Positions 55,070 to 64,000 of a stretch of DNA of 64,000 bases are shown here, piece after piece. The stretch is taken from assembly GCF_020809045.1 (NCBI RefSeq), contig NZ_CP078079.1, positions 3,534,001-3,598,000 of the forward strand. The letters are read 5' to 3'. The notes beneath the pieces are model-generated. The model ran no database searches, was not told the DNA's origin, and saw only the letters and a program-made list of their open reading frames with translations. This stretch comes from Pseudarthrobacter sp. L1SW. Its GTDB lineage: Bacteria; Actinomycetota; Actinomycetes; Actinomycetales; Micrococcaceae. The translations under genes and the position numbers were made by a program. Every line of letters begins with the position of its first letter. The stretch's first letter is position 1.

Positions 55070-56760
55070 GGCTGGTCCTCCGCCGCGGCCAAGGTTCCCG
55101 GTTCTGGCCCCTTGTCCGGGAAGAGACCGGGCGGCGCCCCGCGGCCGTCCCAGTTCAGGAGGTTCACCCGGCCGCGCAGGCCCGGTCCGGACGCGATCTC
55201 GTCCGTCGTCTGCCGGTCCTTGAGGGCGTTGAAGGTGTCCACGGCAACCGGGACGGGCCTCCCGCTGGCCTCGCCAAAGGGTGAGGAACCCTGCATGCCC
55301 GGGCCGCCGTCGAAATCCAGCGAGCAGCCCATCTCCTCCAGGTCGTGGGCCTGCTCCACGTGAGCCTTGGGGATAACGTACCGCTCGTCGTACTTGGCGA
55401 TGGCCATCAGCCGGTACATCTCGTACATGGTTTGCCCGTCCATGCCCACGGACTCAGGGATGGACTCATCCGGATCGTTGCCCAGGCTGATGCCGCGCAT
55501 AAAGGAGCGCATGGCCGCCAGCTTGCGCAGCACCGCGGTGACCCGGCCCGTATCCCCCGCCGTGAACAGCTCCGCCAGGTACTCCACCGGGATGCGCAGC
55601 GCGTCAATGGCGCCGAACAGGTTGCCGTGGTCCTCGCCGTCGTGCCCCTGGTCCCGCAGCAGGTCCACCACCGGGGACAGCGGCGGCACGTACCAGACCA
55701 TCGGCATGGTGCGGTACTCCGGGTGCAGCGGCAGAGCCACCTTGTACACCTTGGCGAGTGCGTACACCGGCGAGCGCCGCGCGGCGTCGATCCAGTCCTC
55801 CGGGATGTTTTGTGCCCTGGCCTCTGCCTGGACGGCGGGATCATTCGGGTCCAGCAGCACGTCCATCTGGGCGTCGTAGAGTTCCTGCGGATCGGTGACG
55901 GACGCCGCGGCGGTGACGGCATCGGCGTCGTACAAAAACAGCCCCAGGTACCGCAGCCTGCCCACGCACGTCTCCGAGCACACGGTGGGAATCCCCACCT
56001 CCACCCGCGGGTAGCAGAACGTGCACTTCTCCGCCTTGCCGGTCTTGTGGTTGAAGTAGATCTTCTTGTACGGGCAGCCGGTGACACACTGCCGCCAGCC
56101 GCGGCACTTGTCCTGGTCCACCAGCACAATCCCGTCCTCCACCCGCTTGTAGATGGCGCCGGACGGGCAGGACGCCATGCAGGACGGGTTCAGGCAGTGC
56201 TCGCAGATCCGCGGCAGGTAGAACATAAACGTCTGCTCGTACGCGAACTTGATCTTGTCCTCGGACTCCCGCCTGACCTTCTCCACCAGCGGGTCCAGGT
56301 GGCCGTGCTCCGCGGAGCCGCCCAGGTTGTCATCCCAGTTGGCGGACCAGGTGACCTTGGTGTCCTCCCCGGTAATCAGCGACTTGGGCCGCGCCACCGG
56401 AAAGTCGTCGCCCAGGGGCGCGTCCACCAGGGTCTTGTAGTCGTACGTCCACGGCTCGTAGTAGTCCTTGAGCTCAGGCTGGACCGGGCTGGCGAACAGC
56501 CCGAACATCTTCTTCACCCGGCCGCCGGCCTTAAGCACCAGCTTGCCCCGCTTGTTCAGGTCCCAGCCGCCGCGCCACGTGTCCTGGTCCTCGTACCGAC
56601 GCGGGTACCCCTGCCCCGGGCGGGTCTCCACGTTGTTGAACCATACGTACTCGGTGCCCGCCCGGTTGGTCCACGCCTGCTTGCAGGTGACCGAACACGT
56701 GTGGCAGCCGATGCACTTGTCCAGGTTCATCACCATGCCCATCTGGGCCATGACACGCAT
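55066..56760 (-). CDS. narH: Respiratory nitrate reductase beta subunit (iron-sulfur)
   Basis: A 564-aa electron-transfer subunit linking NarI to NarG. Four cluster-binding groups are visible: C16-x2-C19-x2-C22-x3-C26 (KCIGCHTCSVTCKQAW), CEHCLNPSCMASCPSGAIYK, CRGWRQCVTGCPYKKI with Trp in the place that marks the 3Fe-4S cluster, and KCTFCYPR. Its ATG overlaps the narG stop by one base (TGATG at 56758-56762), and its end overlaps narJ by 4 bases. Confidence 0.96.
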   Translation of the reverse strand: MRVMAQMGMVMNLDKCIGCHTCSVTCKQAWTNRAGTEYVWFNNVETRPGQGYPRRYEDQDTWRGGWDLNKRGKLVLKAGGRVKKMFGLFASPVQPELKDYYEPWTYDYKTLVDAPLGDDFPVARPKSLITGEDTKVTWSANWDDNLGGSAEHGHLDPLVEKVRRESEDKIKFAYEQTFMFYLPRICEHCLNPSCMASCPSGAIYKRVEDGIVLVDQDKCRGWRQCVTGCPYKKIYFNHKTGKAEKCTFCYPRVEVGIPTVCSETCVGRLRYLGLFLYDADAVTAAASVTDPQELYDAQMDVLLDPNDPAVQAEARAQNIPEDWIDAARRSPVYALAKVYKVALPLHPEYRTMPMVWYVPPLSPVVDLLRDQGHDGEDHGNLFGAIDALRIPVEYLAELFTAGDTGRVTAVLRKLAAMRSFMRGISLGNDPDESIPESVGMDGQTMYEMYRLMAIAKYDERYVIPKAHVEQAHDLEEMGCSLDFDGGPGMQGSSPFGEASGRPVPVAVDTFNALKDRQTTDEIASGPGLRGRVNLLNWDGRGAPPGLFPDKGPEPGTLAAAEDQP

Positions 56761-59700
56761 CAGTACTGAACCTCCTGTGAACGGCGGCGGACCGTGGCCA
56801 CCATGTCGCGCTGGTTTCCGGTGGGGCCCAGGTAGTTGAACGCGTAGGCCAGCTGGGCGTAGCCGCCGATCAGGTGCGAGGGCTTCACCAGCAGCCGGGT
56901 GACCGAATTGTGGATGCCGCCGCGCCTTCCGGTGGCCTCCGACTTCGGCACGTCAATGGTGCGCTCCTGCGCGTGGTGGACGTACACCGCCCCGGCCGGC
57001 ATCCGGTGGCTGACAATGGCCCGGGCCACCAGGACGCCGTTGATGTTCAGGCATTCCACCCAGTCGTTGTCCCTGACCTGGATGGAGTCCGCGTCCGCCG
57101 GGCTCATCCACACCGTGGGCCCGCCCCGGGAGAGGGAGAGCATCAGCAGGTTGTCCTGGTACTCGGAGTGGATGGACCACTTGGAGTGCGGCGTGAGGTA
57201 GCGGACCACCACCTCGAGCTGCCCGTTTTGCCCGAGTTTGGGTTCGCCGAAGAGGCGGTGCATGTCCAGCGGCGGCCGGTAGATGGGGAGTGCTTCGCCG
57301 ATGTCCGTGATCCAGTCGTGGTCCAGGAAGAAGTGCATCCGGCCGGTCAGCGTGTGGAAGGGCTTGAGCCGCTCAATGTTGATGGTGAACGGGGCGTAGC
57401 GGCGGCCGCCGGTCTCTGAGCCGGACCATTCCGGCGACGTGATCACCGGGACGGGGGCCGCCTGGGTCTGGGCGAAGGTGATGAACTTTTCCTCGGAGCC
57501 CTCGGACAGGTCCGCCAGTTTCCTGCCCGTGCGGACCTCCAGGTCCTTGAAGCCCTGGACGGACAGCATGCCGTTGGTGGTGCCGGAGAAGGCCAGGATG
57601 GCCTCCGCCATCTTCGCGTCGGTGTCCATGGCGGGGCGGCCGTCCGCGGCACCGCCGAGCATCACGCCGTTGGAGTGGCTGAGCCGGTTGAGCGGCCCTT
57701 CCAGTTTGTAGGTGACGTTCTTGACGGTGAAGCCGAGCTTGTCCGCGAGGGGCCCGACGGCGGCGAGCTTGTCCGCGATGGCCGTATAGTCCCGCTCCAC
57801 CACGGAGAAGACGGGCATGTTCTGCCCGGGGACAGCGGGAATGTCCGGCTCCCGCCAGTCCCGGACGATCCCGCCGGGCTGGGCCAGCTGGCCGGGGGTG
57901 TCATGCTGCAGCGGCACACTGACCAGGTCGCGGCGGACGCCCAGATGGGTCTTGGCGAGCCGGGAGAACTCGCGGGCCAGCAGGTGGAAGGTGTCGAAGT
58001 CTGTCTTGGTTTCCCAGGGCGGGTCGATGGCCGGGGTGAACGCGTGGACGAACGGGTGCATGTCCGTGGAGGAGAGGTCGTGCTTCTCGTACCAGGTGGC
58101 GGCAGGGAAGACGACGTCGGACAGCAGGGTGGTGGAGGTCATCCGGAAGTCGGCGGAGACCAGGAGGTCGAGCTTCCCTTCCGGCGCCTTCGCGTGCCAC
58201 TTCACGTCCGTTGGTTTGAGTCCCTCGGCGTGGTCCTGGCCCAGGACGTTGTTGTGGGTGCCCAGCAGGTTCCGCAGGAAGTACTCGTTGCCCTTCGCGG
58301 ATGAGCCGAACAGGTTGGAGCGCCATAGCACCAGGGTGCGCGGCCAGTTCTCCGGGGCGTCCACGTCCTCGATGGCCGGGTTCAGGGTGCGGTTCTTCAG
58401 GGCGTCCGCTATGTACGTGGGTGTGTCCTTGGCGGTTCCGGCGGCGACGGCGGCCTCCGCCTCGTCCGCGAGGTCCAGCGGGTTGCGGTCGAACTGCGGG
58501 TAGAACGGCATCCAGCCCAGCCGCGCGGACTGGGCGATGGCGTCGGCGGTGTGCAAACCGTCCAGGGCGCCGGTGGACAGGGGGGACTTCAGGGCGTCCG
58601 CCGAGTAGCCGTCCTGCCGCCACTGGTCCGTGTGCATGTACCAGTACCCGGTGCCGATCATGGTGCGCGGCGGCCGGGACCAGTCCAGGGCATTGGCCAG
58701 GGACACCCAGCCGGTGACCGGACGGGTCTTTTCCTGCCCCACATAGTGCGCCCACCCGCCGCCGTTCCGGCCCATGCAGCCGGTCAGCATCACGAGTGCC
58801 AGGATGGCGCGGTAGGTGGTGTCGCCATGGAACCACTGGCAGATGCCCGCGCCCATGATGATCATGGACCGGCCCTTGGACTGCTCCGCGTTCCGGGCGA
58901 ATTCGCGGGCCACCCGGATGCAGGCCTGCGCCGGAACGGAGGTGATCTCCTCCTGCCAGGCCGGCGTGTAGGGGGTCGCGGCGTCGTCGTAGCCGGCGGC
59001 CCAGTCACCCGGGAGCCCCTCGCGGCCCACCCCGTACTGGGCGAGCATGAGGTCGAACACGGTGGTGGCCAACTGGCCCTCCACCTGGATCACGGGCACG
59101 CCGCGCCGGAGCACGCTGCCGGCGCCGTCCGCCTGCTCGAAGCACGGCAGCAGGATCTCGGCGCTCTCCCCCGAGACCTCGCGCAGGGACAGCGCGGGTT
59201 CGATCCCCTCCAGGTCAAGGTTCCACTTGCCCTCGCCGCTGCCGGAGTAGCGGAACCCCATGGAGCCGTTCGGGACGGCCGGACGGCCGGCCTTCTTGTC
59301 GAACAGGACAGTGCGGAACGCAGCGTCCTCAGCCCCGGACTCCGCCGGGATGTCACGCGCCGTAAGGAATTTCGACGGCGTCAACGCGCCGTCGTCGCGC
59401 CTTTCCAGCCTGACCAGGAACGGCAGGTCCGTGTACTGCTTCACGTAGTCCGTGAAGAACGGCACCTGGCGGTCCACGAGGAATTCCTTGAGCATCACGT
59501 GGCCCATGGCCATGGCCAGCGCGGCGTCGGTGCCGGCCTGCGCCGGCAGCCATTCGTCGGCGAACTTGGTGTTGTCCGCGTAGTCCGGGCTGACGGTGAC
59601 CACCTTGGTGCCCCGGTACCGCACCTCTGCCATCCAGTGCGCGTCCGGAGTGCGGGTGACGGGGACGTTGGAGCCCCACATCATGAGGTAGCGGGCGTCC

Positions 59701-60473
59701 CACCAGTCTCCGGATTCGGGAACATCGGTCTGGTCGCCGAACACCTGGGGGCTGGCCACGGGGAGGTCCGCGTACCAATCGTAGAAGGAGGTCATCACCC
59801 CGCCGATGAGCTGGATGAAACGCGTACCCACGGCGTGGGAAACCATGGACATCGCCGGGATGGGCGAGAAGCCGGCGCAGCGGTCGGGGCCGTAGGTCTT
59901 GATGGTGTTGACGTGGGCGGCGGCGGCGATTTCGATGGCCTCCTGCCAGGAAACCCGCACCAGGCCGCCCTTGCCACGGGCCTGCTGGTAGCGGCGGCGC
60001 TTTTCCGGGTCGGCAGCAATCTCGGCGAATGCCAGCACCGGGTCACCCAGCCGGGCCTTCGCCTCGCGGTACATCTCCACCAGGACGCCGCGGGCGTAGG
60101 GGAAGCGGACGCGGGTGGGCGAGTAGGTGTACCAGGAAAAGGCCGCCCCGCGGGGGCAGCCTCTTGGTTCGTATTCAGGACTGTCGGGGCCTACGGAAGG
60201 GTAGTCGGTCTGCTGCGACTCCCAGGTGATGATGCCGTCCTTGACGTACACCTTCCAGGAGCAGGAGCCGGTGCAGTTCACGCCGTGGGTGGAGCGGACC
60301 ACCTTGTCGTGGCTCCACCTGTCGCGGTAGAAGATGTCCCCCTTGCGGCCGCCCTCCCTGAAGACTGCCCTGCCGTCGTCGGTCTGGTCCCACTTCGTGA
60401 AGAACCTGCCCAGCTTCAGCATTGCATCCGACGCTGCTCCGTCCACCCCCGCGACAAAACGCTCCTCAGCCAT
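56760..60473 (-). CDS. narG: Respiratory nitrate reductase alpha subunit (molybdenum)
   Basis: A 1237-aa catalytic subunit reducing nitrate to nitrite on the inner face of the membrane. The FS0 cluster ligands are H63, C67, C71 and C106, with the same spacing as E. coli NarG (H49, C53, C57, C92). The molybdenum-binding Asp is D232 in SFYDWYADLP. There is no twin-arginine signal, as expected for the cytoplasm-facing Nar type. First gene of narG-H-J-I-K. The 159-base gap to the divergent gene at 60633 holds the promoter; I saw no clear FNR box. Confidence 0.97.
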   Translation of the reverse strand: MAEERFVAGVDGAASDAMLKLGRFFTKWDQTDDGRAVFREGGRKGDIFYRDRWSHDKVVRSTHGVNCTGSCSWKVYVKDGIITWESQQTDYPSVGPDSPEYEPRGCPRGAAFSWYTYSPTRVRFPYARGVLVEMYREAKARLGDPVLAFAEIAADPEKRRRYQQARGKGGLVRVSWQEAIEIAAAAHVNTIKTYGPDRCAGFSPIPAMSMVSHAVGTRFIQLIGGVMTSFYDWYADLPVASPQVFGDQTDVPESGDWWDARYLMMWGSNVPVTRTPDAHWMAEVRYRGTKVVTVSPDYADNTKFADEWLPAQAGTDAALAMAMGHVMLKEFLVDRQVPFFTDYVKQYTDLPFLVRLERRDDGALTPSKFLTARDIPAESGAEDAAFRTVLFDKKAGRPAVPNGSMGFRYSGSGEGKWNLDLEGIEPALSLREVSGESAEILLPCFEQADGAGSVLRRGVPVIQVEGQLATTVFDLMLAQYGVGREGLPGDWAAGYDDAATPYTPAWQEEITSVPAQACIRVAREFARNAEQSKGRSMIIMGAGICQWFHGDTTYRAILALVMLTGCMGRNGGGWAHYVGQEKTRPVTGWVSLANALDWSRPPRTMIGTGYWYMHTDQWRQDGYSADALKSPLSTGALDGLHTADAIAQSARLGWMPFYPQFDRNPLDLADEAEAAVAAGTAKDTPTYIADALKNRTLNPAIEDVDAPENWPRTLVLWRSNLFGSSAKGNEYFLRNLLGTHNNVLGQDHAEGLKPTDVKWHAKAPEGKLDLLVSADFRMTSTTLLSDVVFPAATWYEKHDLSSTDMHPFVHAFTPAIDPPWETKTDFDTFHLLAREFSRLAKTHLGVRRDLVSVPLQHDTPGQLAQPGGIVRDWREPDIPAVPGQNMPVFSVVERDYTAIADKLAAVGPLADKLGFTVKNVTYKLEGPLNRLSHSNGVMLGGAADGRPAMDTDAKMAEAILAFSGTTNGMLSVQGFKDLEVRTGRKLADLSEGSEEKFITFAQTQAAPVPVITSPEWSGSETGGRRYAPFTINIERLKPFHTLTGRMHFFLDHDWITDIGEALPIYRPPLDMHRLFGEPKLGQNGQLEVVVRYLTPHSKWSIHSEYQDNLLMLSLSRGGPTVWMSPADADSIQVRDNDWVECLNINGVLVARAIVSHRMPAGAVYVHHAQERTIDVPKSEATGRRGGIHNSVTRLLVKPSHLIGGYAQLAYAFNYLGPTGNQRDMVATVRRRSQEVQY

Positions 60474-60632
60474 GCTGCCACCGTAGGGTGCGGTGCGGGC
60501 GGGCCAGTAGGGTCTTTGGACGGGTTGCGGTTACCTGGAGGCAGGCCTAGGCTCTGGCTGCCTGCCGCGTGCCTGCGCCGGAGCGCTTCCCGCCGTAGGC
60601 TGGGTTCCGCACACGATGGACAGGAGGCCGCG

Positions 60633-61319
60633 GTGGCTGAGACGACGTTGACCGGGGCGGGCGTGGCGGAGCTGATGGCCGAACTGGCAGGGCTCCAGGA
60701 CCCGAGGGCGCGTGAGGTGAACCAGAGGCACGGCGATGACCACGGCGTGAACCTCAGCAAACTGCGTGCCATCGCCAAGCGGCTCAAGACCCAAGAGGAA
60801 CTTGCCCGTGACCTCTGGGCCACCGGCGATACCGCGGCGAGGCTGCTGGCGCTCCTGGTCTGCCGGCCAAAGGCGTTCGGGCGGGGCGAACTGGATGCCA
60901 TGCTGCGGGAGGCGCGGGCGCCCAAGTTGCAGGACTGGCTGGTGAACTACGTGGTGAAGAAGAACCCGCACGCCGAGGAGCTGCGGGTGGCCTGGCTGGC
61001 CGATCCGGATCCGGTGGTGGCAAGTGCCGGCTGGGCTTTGACGAGCGAGCGCGTGGTGAGGGCGCCTGACGGCCTGGACCTTGAGGGGTTGCTGGACGTG
61101 ATCGAGGCGGAGATGAAGGACGCCCCGGACCGGCTGCAGTGGGCCATGAACACCTGCCTGGCGCAGATCGGTATTGAGCATGCCGGGCAGCGTGGCCGGG
61201 CACTGGAGATCGGCGAGCGCCTGCAGGTGCTCAGGGACTACCCCACGTCCCCGGGCTGCACCTCACCGTACGCGCCCACGTGGATCAACGAGATGGTGCG
61301 CCGGCAGGCCGGTAAGTAG
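60633..61319 (+). CDS. DNA alkylation repair protein (AlkD-like HEAT-repeat)
   Basis: A 228-aa all-helical protein of the DNA alkylation repair family. Marks: HGDDHGVNLSKLRAIAKRL, ELARDLWATGDTAARLLALLV, LQDWLVNYVVKKNPHAEEL and PDRLQWAMNTCLAQIGIEH. GTG 60633 has AGGAGG five bases upstream. The open frame continues far back to 58551 only because it is antisense to narG. Members such as AlkD remove bulky or positively charged alkylated bases. Divergent from narG. Confidence 0.88.
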   Translation: MAETTLTGAGVAELMAELAGLQDPRAREVNQRHGDDHGVNLSKLRAIAKRLKTQEELARDLWATGDTAARLLALLVCRPKAFGRGELDAMLREARAPKLQDWLVNYVVKKNPHAEELRVAWLADPDPVVASAGWALTSERVVRAPDGLDLEGLLDVIEAEMKDAPDRLQWAMNTCLAQIGIEHAGQRGRALEIGERLQVLRDYPTSPGCTSPYAPTWINEMVRRQAGK

Positions 61320-61325
61320 GGGCCG

Positions 61326-62240
61326 TCACCGGAAGTCGGCCGTTGATTCCTTGGCCACCTCCAGGAGTGTGGTCTGGAAGGCTATCTCGGCGGCGGCCCG
61401 CACCCTGTCGTGCCGGTGCGCGAGCAGGACCCGCCGGGAGGGTGCGGTGGCGCCAAGGGAGACGATGCTGACACCCGGGTGTTTATTGACGACGGCGGTT
61501 CGAGGGGCCAAAGCGATGCCCAGCCCCACGCTGACCATGGCCTGGGCTTCCTGGTAGTCGTTGGCGTGGAAGGCGATCCGGGGCGTGAAACCGGCTGCAC
61601 GGGCGCTGCGTTGGAGCACCTCCACCACCGGGTGCGCTTCCTCGCGGACAATCCATTCCTCATCGGCAAGGTCGGCCATGTCCACCTGCTTGCGCCGGGC
61701 CAGCCGGTGGTCCTTTCCCACAACGAGGGCGGTTGCGTCCTCGAACACCGTGGTGAGGGCAAAGTCCTCCGTGTTGATCCTGCTCCATTCGTAGTCCCAG
61801 AGCAGGGACATGCCCACCTGCCCGTTCTCCAGCATTTCAACCAAATCTTCAAAACGGCTGCTGCGCACGTGGAGCTCGATGGCGGGGTACTGGCGCTTGA
61901 ACTTGCTGATCACCAATGGCAGGAACGAGCCTCCCAGTGTGGGGAAGGTTCCCATGGTGAGGCTGCCCCTGTTCAGTCCGGCGATTTCGGCGAGGTCAGC
62001 TTCCGCGGCAGCCATCTGCCGCAGGATGCGGCGTGTGTGCGCCGCCAGGACGTGGCCGGCATCCGTTGGCACCATTCCGCGGGTCTGCCGCTGGAGAAGC
62101 GGCTGGCCGATCTCCGATTCCAGCCGTCGCAGCTGCTGGGACACACCGGACGGCGAGTACACGTGCTTCTCTGCTGCCGCCGTGATGGATCCCAGTTCCA
62201 CCACGTCCAGCAGCAGTTCCAGCCTTCGAACGTTCAGCAT
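61326..62240 (-). CDS. LysR family transcriptional regulator
   Basis: A 304-aa LysR-type regulator: helix-turn-helix MLNVRRLELLLDVVELGSITAAAEKHVYSPSGVSQQLRRLESEIG, linker, and effector domain (LTMGTFPTLGGSFLPLVISKF, MSLLWDYEW, VSVGLGIALAPRTAV). It is divergent from the PrpF/TctC-type genes and probably activates them in response to their substrate. Confidence 0.93.
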   Translation of the reverse strand: MLNVRRLELLLDVVELGSITAAAEKHVYSPSGVSQQLRRLESEIGQPLLQRQTRGMVPTDAGHVLAAHTRRILRQMAAAEADLAEIAGLNRGSLTMGTFPTLGGSFLPLVISKFKRQYPAIELHVRSSRFEDLVEMLENGQVGMSLLWDYEWSRINTEDFALTTVFEDATALVVGKDHRLARRKQVDMADLADEEWIVREEAHPVVEVLQRSARAAGFTPRIAFHANDYQEAQAMVSVGLGIALAPRTAVVNKHPGVSIVSLGATAPSRRVLLAHRHDRVRAAAEIAFQTTLLEVAKESTADFR

Positions 62241-62402
62241 TGGCGCGTTCCCCTTTGAAGTGTTTCTTACATCCCTTGAAGAATTCTAACCCGGACCTTC
62301 ATCCAAGGCCTTAGCGCGGGACCGTTTGACAGCACGCGGCAGGCACACGGGTTGTGAAGACACAGGAAACGTCCCTCAGTCCGGGTAGTGATTGAAGTAA
62401 AA

Positions 62403-62459
62403 CTGCAGCATGGTGCAGAAAATTGCGTTTGTAATTCAATGAAGTGACACATCACACTT
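62403..62459. promoter_or_regulatory. Inverted repeats upstream of the PrpF-type gene
   Basis: ctgcagcatggtgcag (62403-62418, 5-6-5 dyad) and aagtgacacatcacactt (62442-62459, 5-8-5 dyad) lie in the 279-base divergent spacer 60-115 bases before the PrpF start. Dyads of this size are typical LysR binding sites. Assigned by pattern and position. Confidence 0.4.
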
Positions 62460-62519
62460 GGTGCTAGCCGAAAGGCTGAACCGCCCAAAGAAGGGCCCCA
62501 GGAAGGTGTGAAAGCAATC

Positions 62520-63599
62520 ATGTTTAGAATCCCAGCAGCGTGGATGCGGGGCGGAACCAGCAAGTGCTGGGTGTTCGAATGGGACAACCTCCAAGTCCCC
62601 GGAAAGACCGTGGACGAAGTATTGCTCCGGTTGTTCGGCAGCCCTGACAACCGCCAGATTGACGGTGTGGGCGGGGGAACCTCCACCACCAGCAAGGCCG
62701 TCATCCTGTCCCGTTCCACCAGCGCCGAAGCCGACGTCGACTACACCTTCGCCCAGGTGGCCATCGAGGAGCACAAGGTTGACTGGGGCAGCAACTGCGG
62801 CAACTGCTCAGCGGTGGTGGCACCCTACGCAATTGATCGCGGCTGGGTTGACGCCGGCCAGGACACCACGTCAGTCCGGACCCTGAACACGAACACCGAC
62901 CAGCTCATTTTGCAGAAGGTCTCCACCCCGGACGGAAAGCTCCAGGAAACCGGAACCCTCATGATTCCCGGTGTCCCCTTCCCGGGCCTGTCCGTAGGCA
63001 TGGGTTTCTTCGATCCTGCAGGACGGACAACCGGGAAGCTGTTTCCCACCGGCGAGCCGGTGGAGAAGGTGACCTTTGACGGACGGGAAGTCCCGGCCAC
63101 GCTGATTGATGCCGGTGCACCGCTGGTCATCCTGGAGGCTGCTTCCGTCGGACTCACCGGGCATGAAACCGCCGCGGAGATCGATGGGCGGGCGGAACTC
63201 CTGGTGCACCTGGACGACGTGCGGCGGGACGCAGCCGTCCGAATGGGCCTGGCTGCCACGCGGGCCGAGGCCGAGCGTGCCATCCCGAAGCTCGCACTCG
63301 TGGCCCGGGCGCCGTTGAATGACGGGGCCGACCTGGTAGTCCGGATGCTGTCGATGGGCAAGCTCCACCCTGCCCTGGCGATCACGGGAAGCGTCGCCCT
63401 GACCATGGCCGCACAACAGGAAGGCACCGTGGTGCGGGACCTGATATCCACCGATGCTTCCGCAGGGCTTGCCATGCGCACACCTGCAGGCCTGGTTCAG
63501 ACCTGGGCAGAGATCCGCGACGGCATCCCCGTTGTGGGCACCCTCAGAAGTGCCCGCCGCCTGGCCGACGCAGAACTGCTGCTGCCGGAAACCTGGTAA
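62520..63599 (+). CDS. PrpF domain protein (aconitate/oxalomesaconate-type isomerase family)
   Basis: A 359-aa PrpF-family protein, diaminopimelate-epimerase-like fold, which moves a double bond in unsaturated tricarboxylates such as 2-methylaconitate or 4-oxalomesaconate. Marks: FRIPAAWMRGGTSKCWVF, IDGVGGGTSTTSKAVILS, VDWGSNCGNCSAVVAPYAI, and LTMAAQQEGTVVRDL. ATG 62520 matches family starts. GTG 62508 is in frame but only one base from the GGAAGG. It is next to a TctC-type binding protein, which suggests catabolism of an imported tricarboxylate. Confidence 0.88.
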   Translation: MFRIPAAWMRGGTSKCWVFEWDNLQVPGKTVDEVLLRLFGSPDNRQIDGVGGGTSTTSKAVILSRSTSAEADVDYTFAQVAIEEHKVDWGSNCGNCSAVVAPYAIDRGWVDAGQDTTSVRTLNTNTDQLILQKVSTPDGKLQETGTLMIPGVPFPGLSVGMGFFDPAGRTTGKLFPTGEPVEKVTFDGREVPATLIDAGAPLVILEAASVGLTGHETAAEIDGRAELLVHLDDVRRDAAVRMGLAATRAEAERAIPKLALVARAPLNDGADLVVRMLSMGKLHPALAITGSVALTMAAQQEGTVVRDLISTDASAGLAMRTPAGLVQTWAEIRDGIPVVGTLRSARRLADAELLLPETW

Positions 63600-63680
63600 C
63601 CGCACCTCCCCAACAATCTGCCCCTCGCGCACCTGGAAGGCGCTGCGGCGAGACAGGCACCCGATCAAAGGATCTTCTCA

Positions 63681-64000
63681 ATGACGAGCAACAAGTCATC
63701 CTTGGAACCACCCGGAAGCACCCCGCAAGAGTCACTTGCCGGGGTCTACGAAGAAGCCGACCAGCCCGAGCCGCCCAAGCACTCCCGGCGGACCATCCTG
63801 TCAGCCGTCGGCGCCTTCGCCTTGCTGGGCACTGCCACCACAGTGCTCGGCGGAAGCCTGCTGAACCCGCCCTCCAGCACGGAAGACGGCGATTTCAGCG
63901 GGGAAACCCTGGAATTCCTGATCCCCCTCGCCTCCGGCGGCGGCACCGATACCTGGGCACGGTTCATCGGCACCGAACTGACGAACTACGTCCCCGGCCG
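63681..64000 (+). CDS. Tripartite tricarboxylate transporter substrate-binding protein (TctC/Bug type), partial
   Basis: The first 106 residues only; the window ends inside the gene. After a 33-residue Pro/Glu-rich start comes a signal sequence with an Arg pair at 36-37 (HSRRTILSAVGAFALLG), possibly Tat-type. Then follows ETLEFLIPLASGGGTDTWARFIGTEL, the hallmark first strand and loop of TctC/Bug proteins. AAAGGA precedes ATG 63681. The membrane subunits TctA and TctB probably follow beyond the window. Confidence 0.85.
   Translation, partial: MTSNKSSLEPPGSTPQESLAGVYEEADQPEPPKHSRRTILSAVGAFALLGTATTVLGGSLLNPPSSTEDGDFSGETLEFLIPLASGGGTDTWARFIGTELTNYVPG

Noticed and set aside
55345..56769. A 474-residue plus-strand frame
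   Set aside because: Antisense to narH; composition of a GC-rich shadow frame.
58551..60632. Long plus-strand extension of the AlkD-like frame over narG
   Set aside because: The extension is antisense to narG. A Shine-Dalgarno and GTG at 60633 give the real start.
60474..60632. FNR-type box for the nar operon
   Set aside because: No TTGAT-n4-ATCAA-like dyad is visible in the spacer.

Overview
The window reads as chromosomal DNA of a high-GC actinobacterium, most likely Arthrobacter, Pseudarthrobacter or a close relative. This rests on the GC-rich third positions, frequent GTG starts, long spurious antisense ORFs, 4-nt start/stop overlaps, a carbohydrate importer with no ATPase gene of its own, a GH91 inulin/difructose-anhydride enzyme and the general gene repertoire. 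The placement is inferred from family recognition only. I saw no rRNA, tRNA, CRISPR array, insertion sequence or integrase.

Layout. Bases 1-2998 hold the start of cobalamin-dependent methionine synthase (metH, cut by the window edge). Bases 3225-8603 are an accessory interval of unfamiliar genes ending with a large ABC-type ATPase that has a zinc-hook CPFC and a C-terminal R-x3-E...H triad like the PrrC/RloC anticodon nucleases. Bases 8791-12554 encode a heterodimeric ABC exporter with one degenerate ATP site.

Bases 13023-23111 look like one catabolic module. Six coupled minus-strand genes (LLM flavin monooxygenase, tautomerase, aldehyde dehydrogenase, alpha/beta hydrolase, two tandem AA_synth/DUF1185 proteins) and a GntR regulator face a SnoaL-flavin reductase fusion, a BCCT betaine transporter and a succinate-semialdehyde dehydrogenase. 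The parts match oxidative ring cleavage of a pyridinium or betaine compound to succinic semialdehyde, as in the trigonelline and pyridine pathways.

Bases 23137-30771 hold a PucR regulator divergent from a GNAT acyltransferase, a polar amino acid ABC importer, an enolase-superfamily racemase/epimerase and an M20 hydrolase. This is the gene set of the N-succinyl route converting D-amino acids to L-amino acids.

Bases 30944-38318 are a minus-strand fructan operon: binding protein, two permeases, LacI regulator, GH32 and GH91. Neither hydrolase has a signal peptide, so the likely substrate is an imported fructose disaccharide such as difructose anhydride III rather than inulin. katG follows at 38529-40823.

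Bases 40896-47704 hold a second LacI-controlled module (3-hydroxyacyl-CoA-type dehydrogenase, SDR, HisD paralogue, MHS transporter, LacI regulator, aldo/keto reductase) that probably oxidises a sugar acid, polyol or sulfonated polyol. Two 14-bp palindromic operators lie in its divergent promoter.

Bases 47931-52134 carry a serine beta-lactamase-like lipoprotein, a cysteine-rich HTH regulator with a DoxX-like membrane protein, a GNAT protein and two small envelope proteins. Bases 52279-60473 are narGHJI plus narK (dissimilatory nitrate reduction). The end holds an AlkD-like DNA alkylation repair protein, and a LysR regulator divergent from a PrpF-family isomerase and the start of a TctC-type binding protein.
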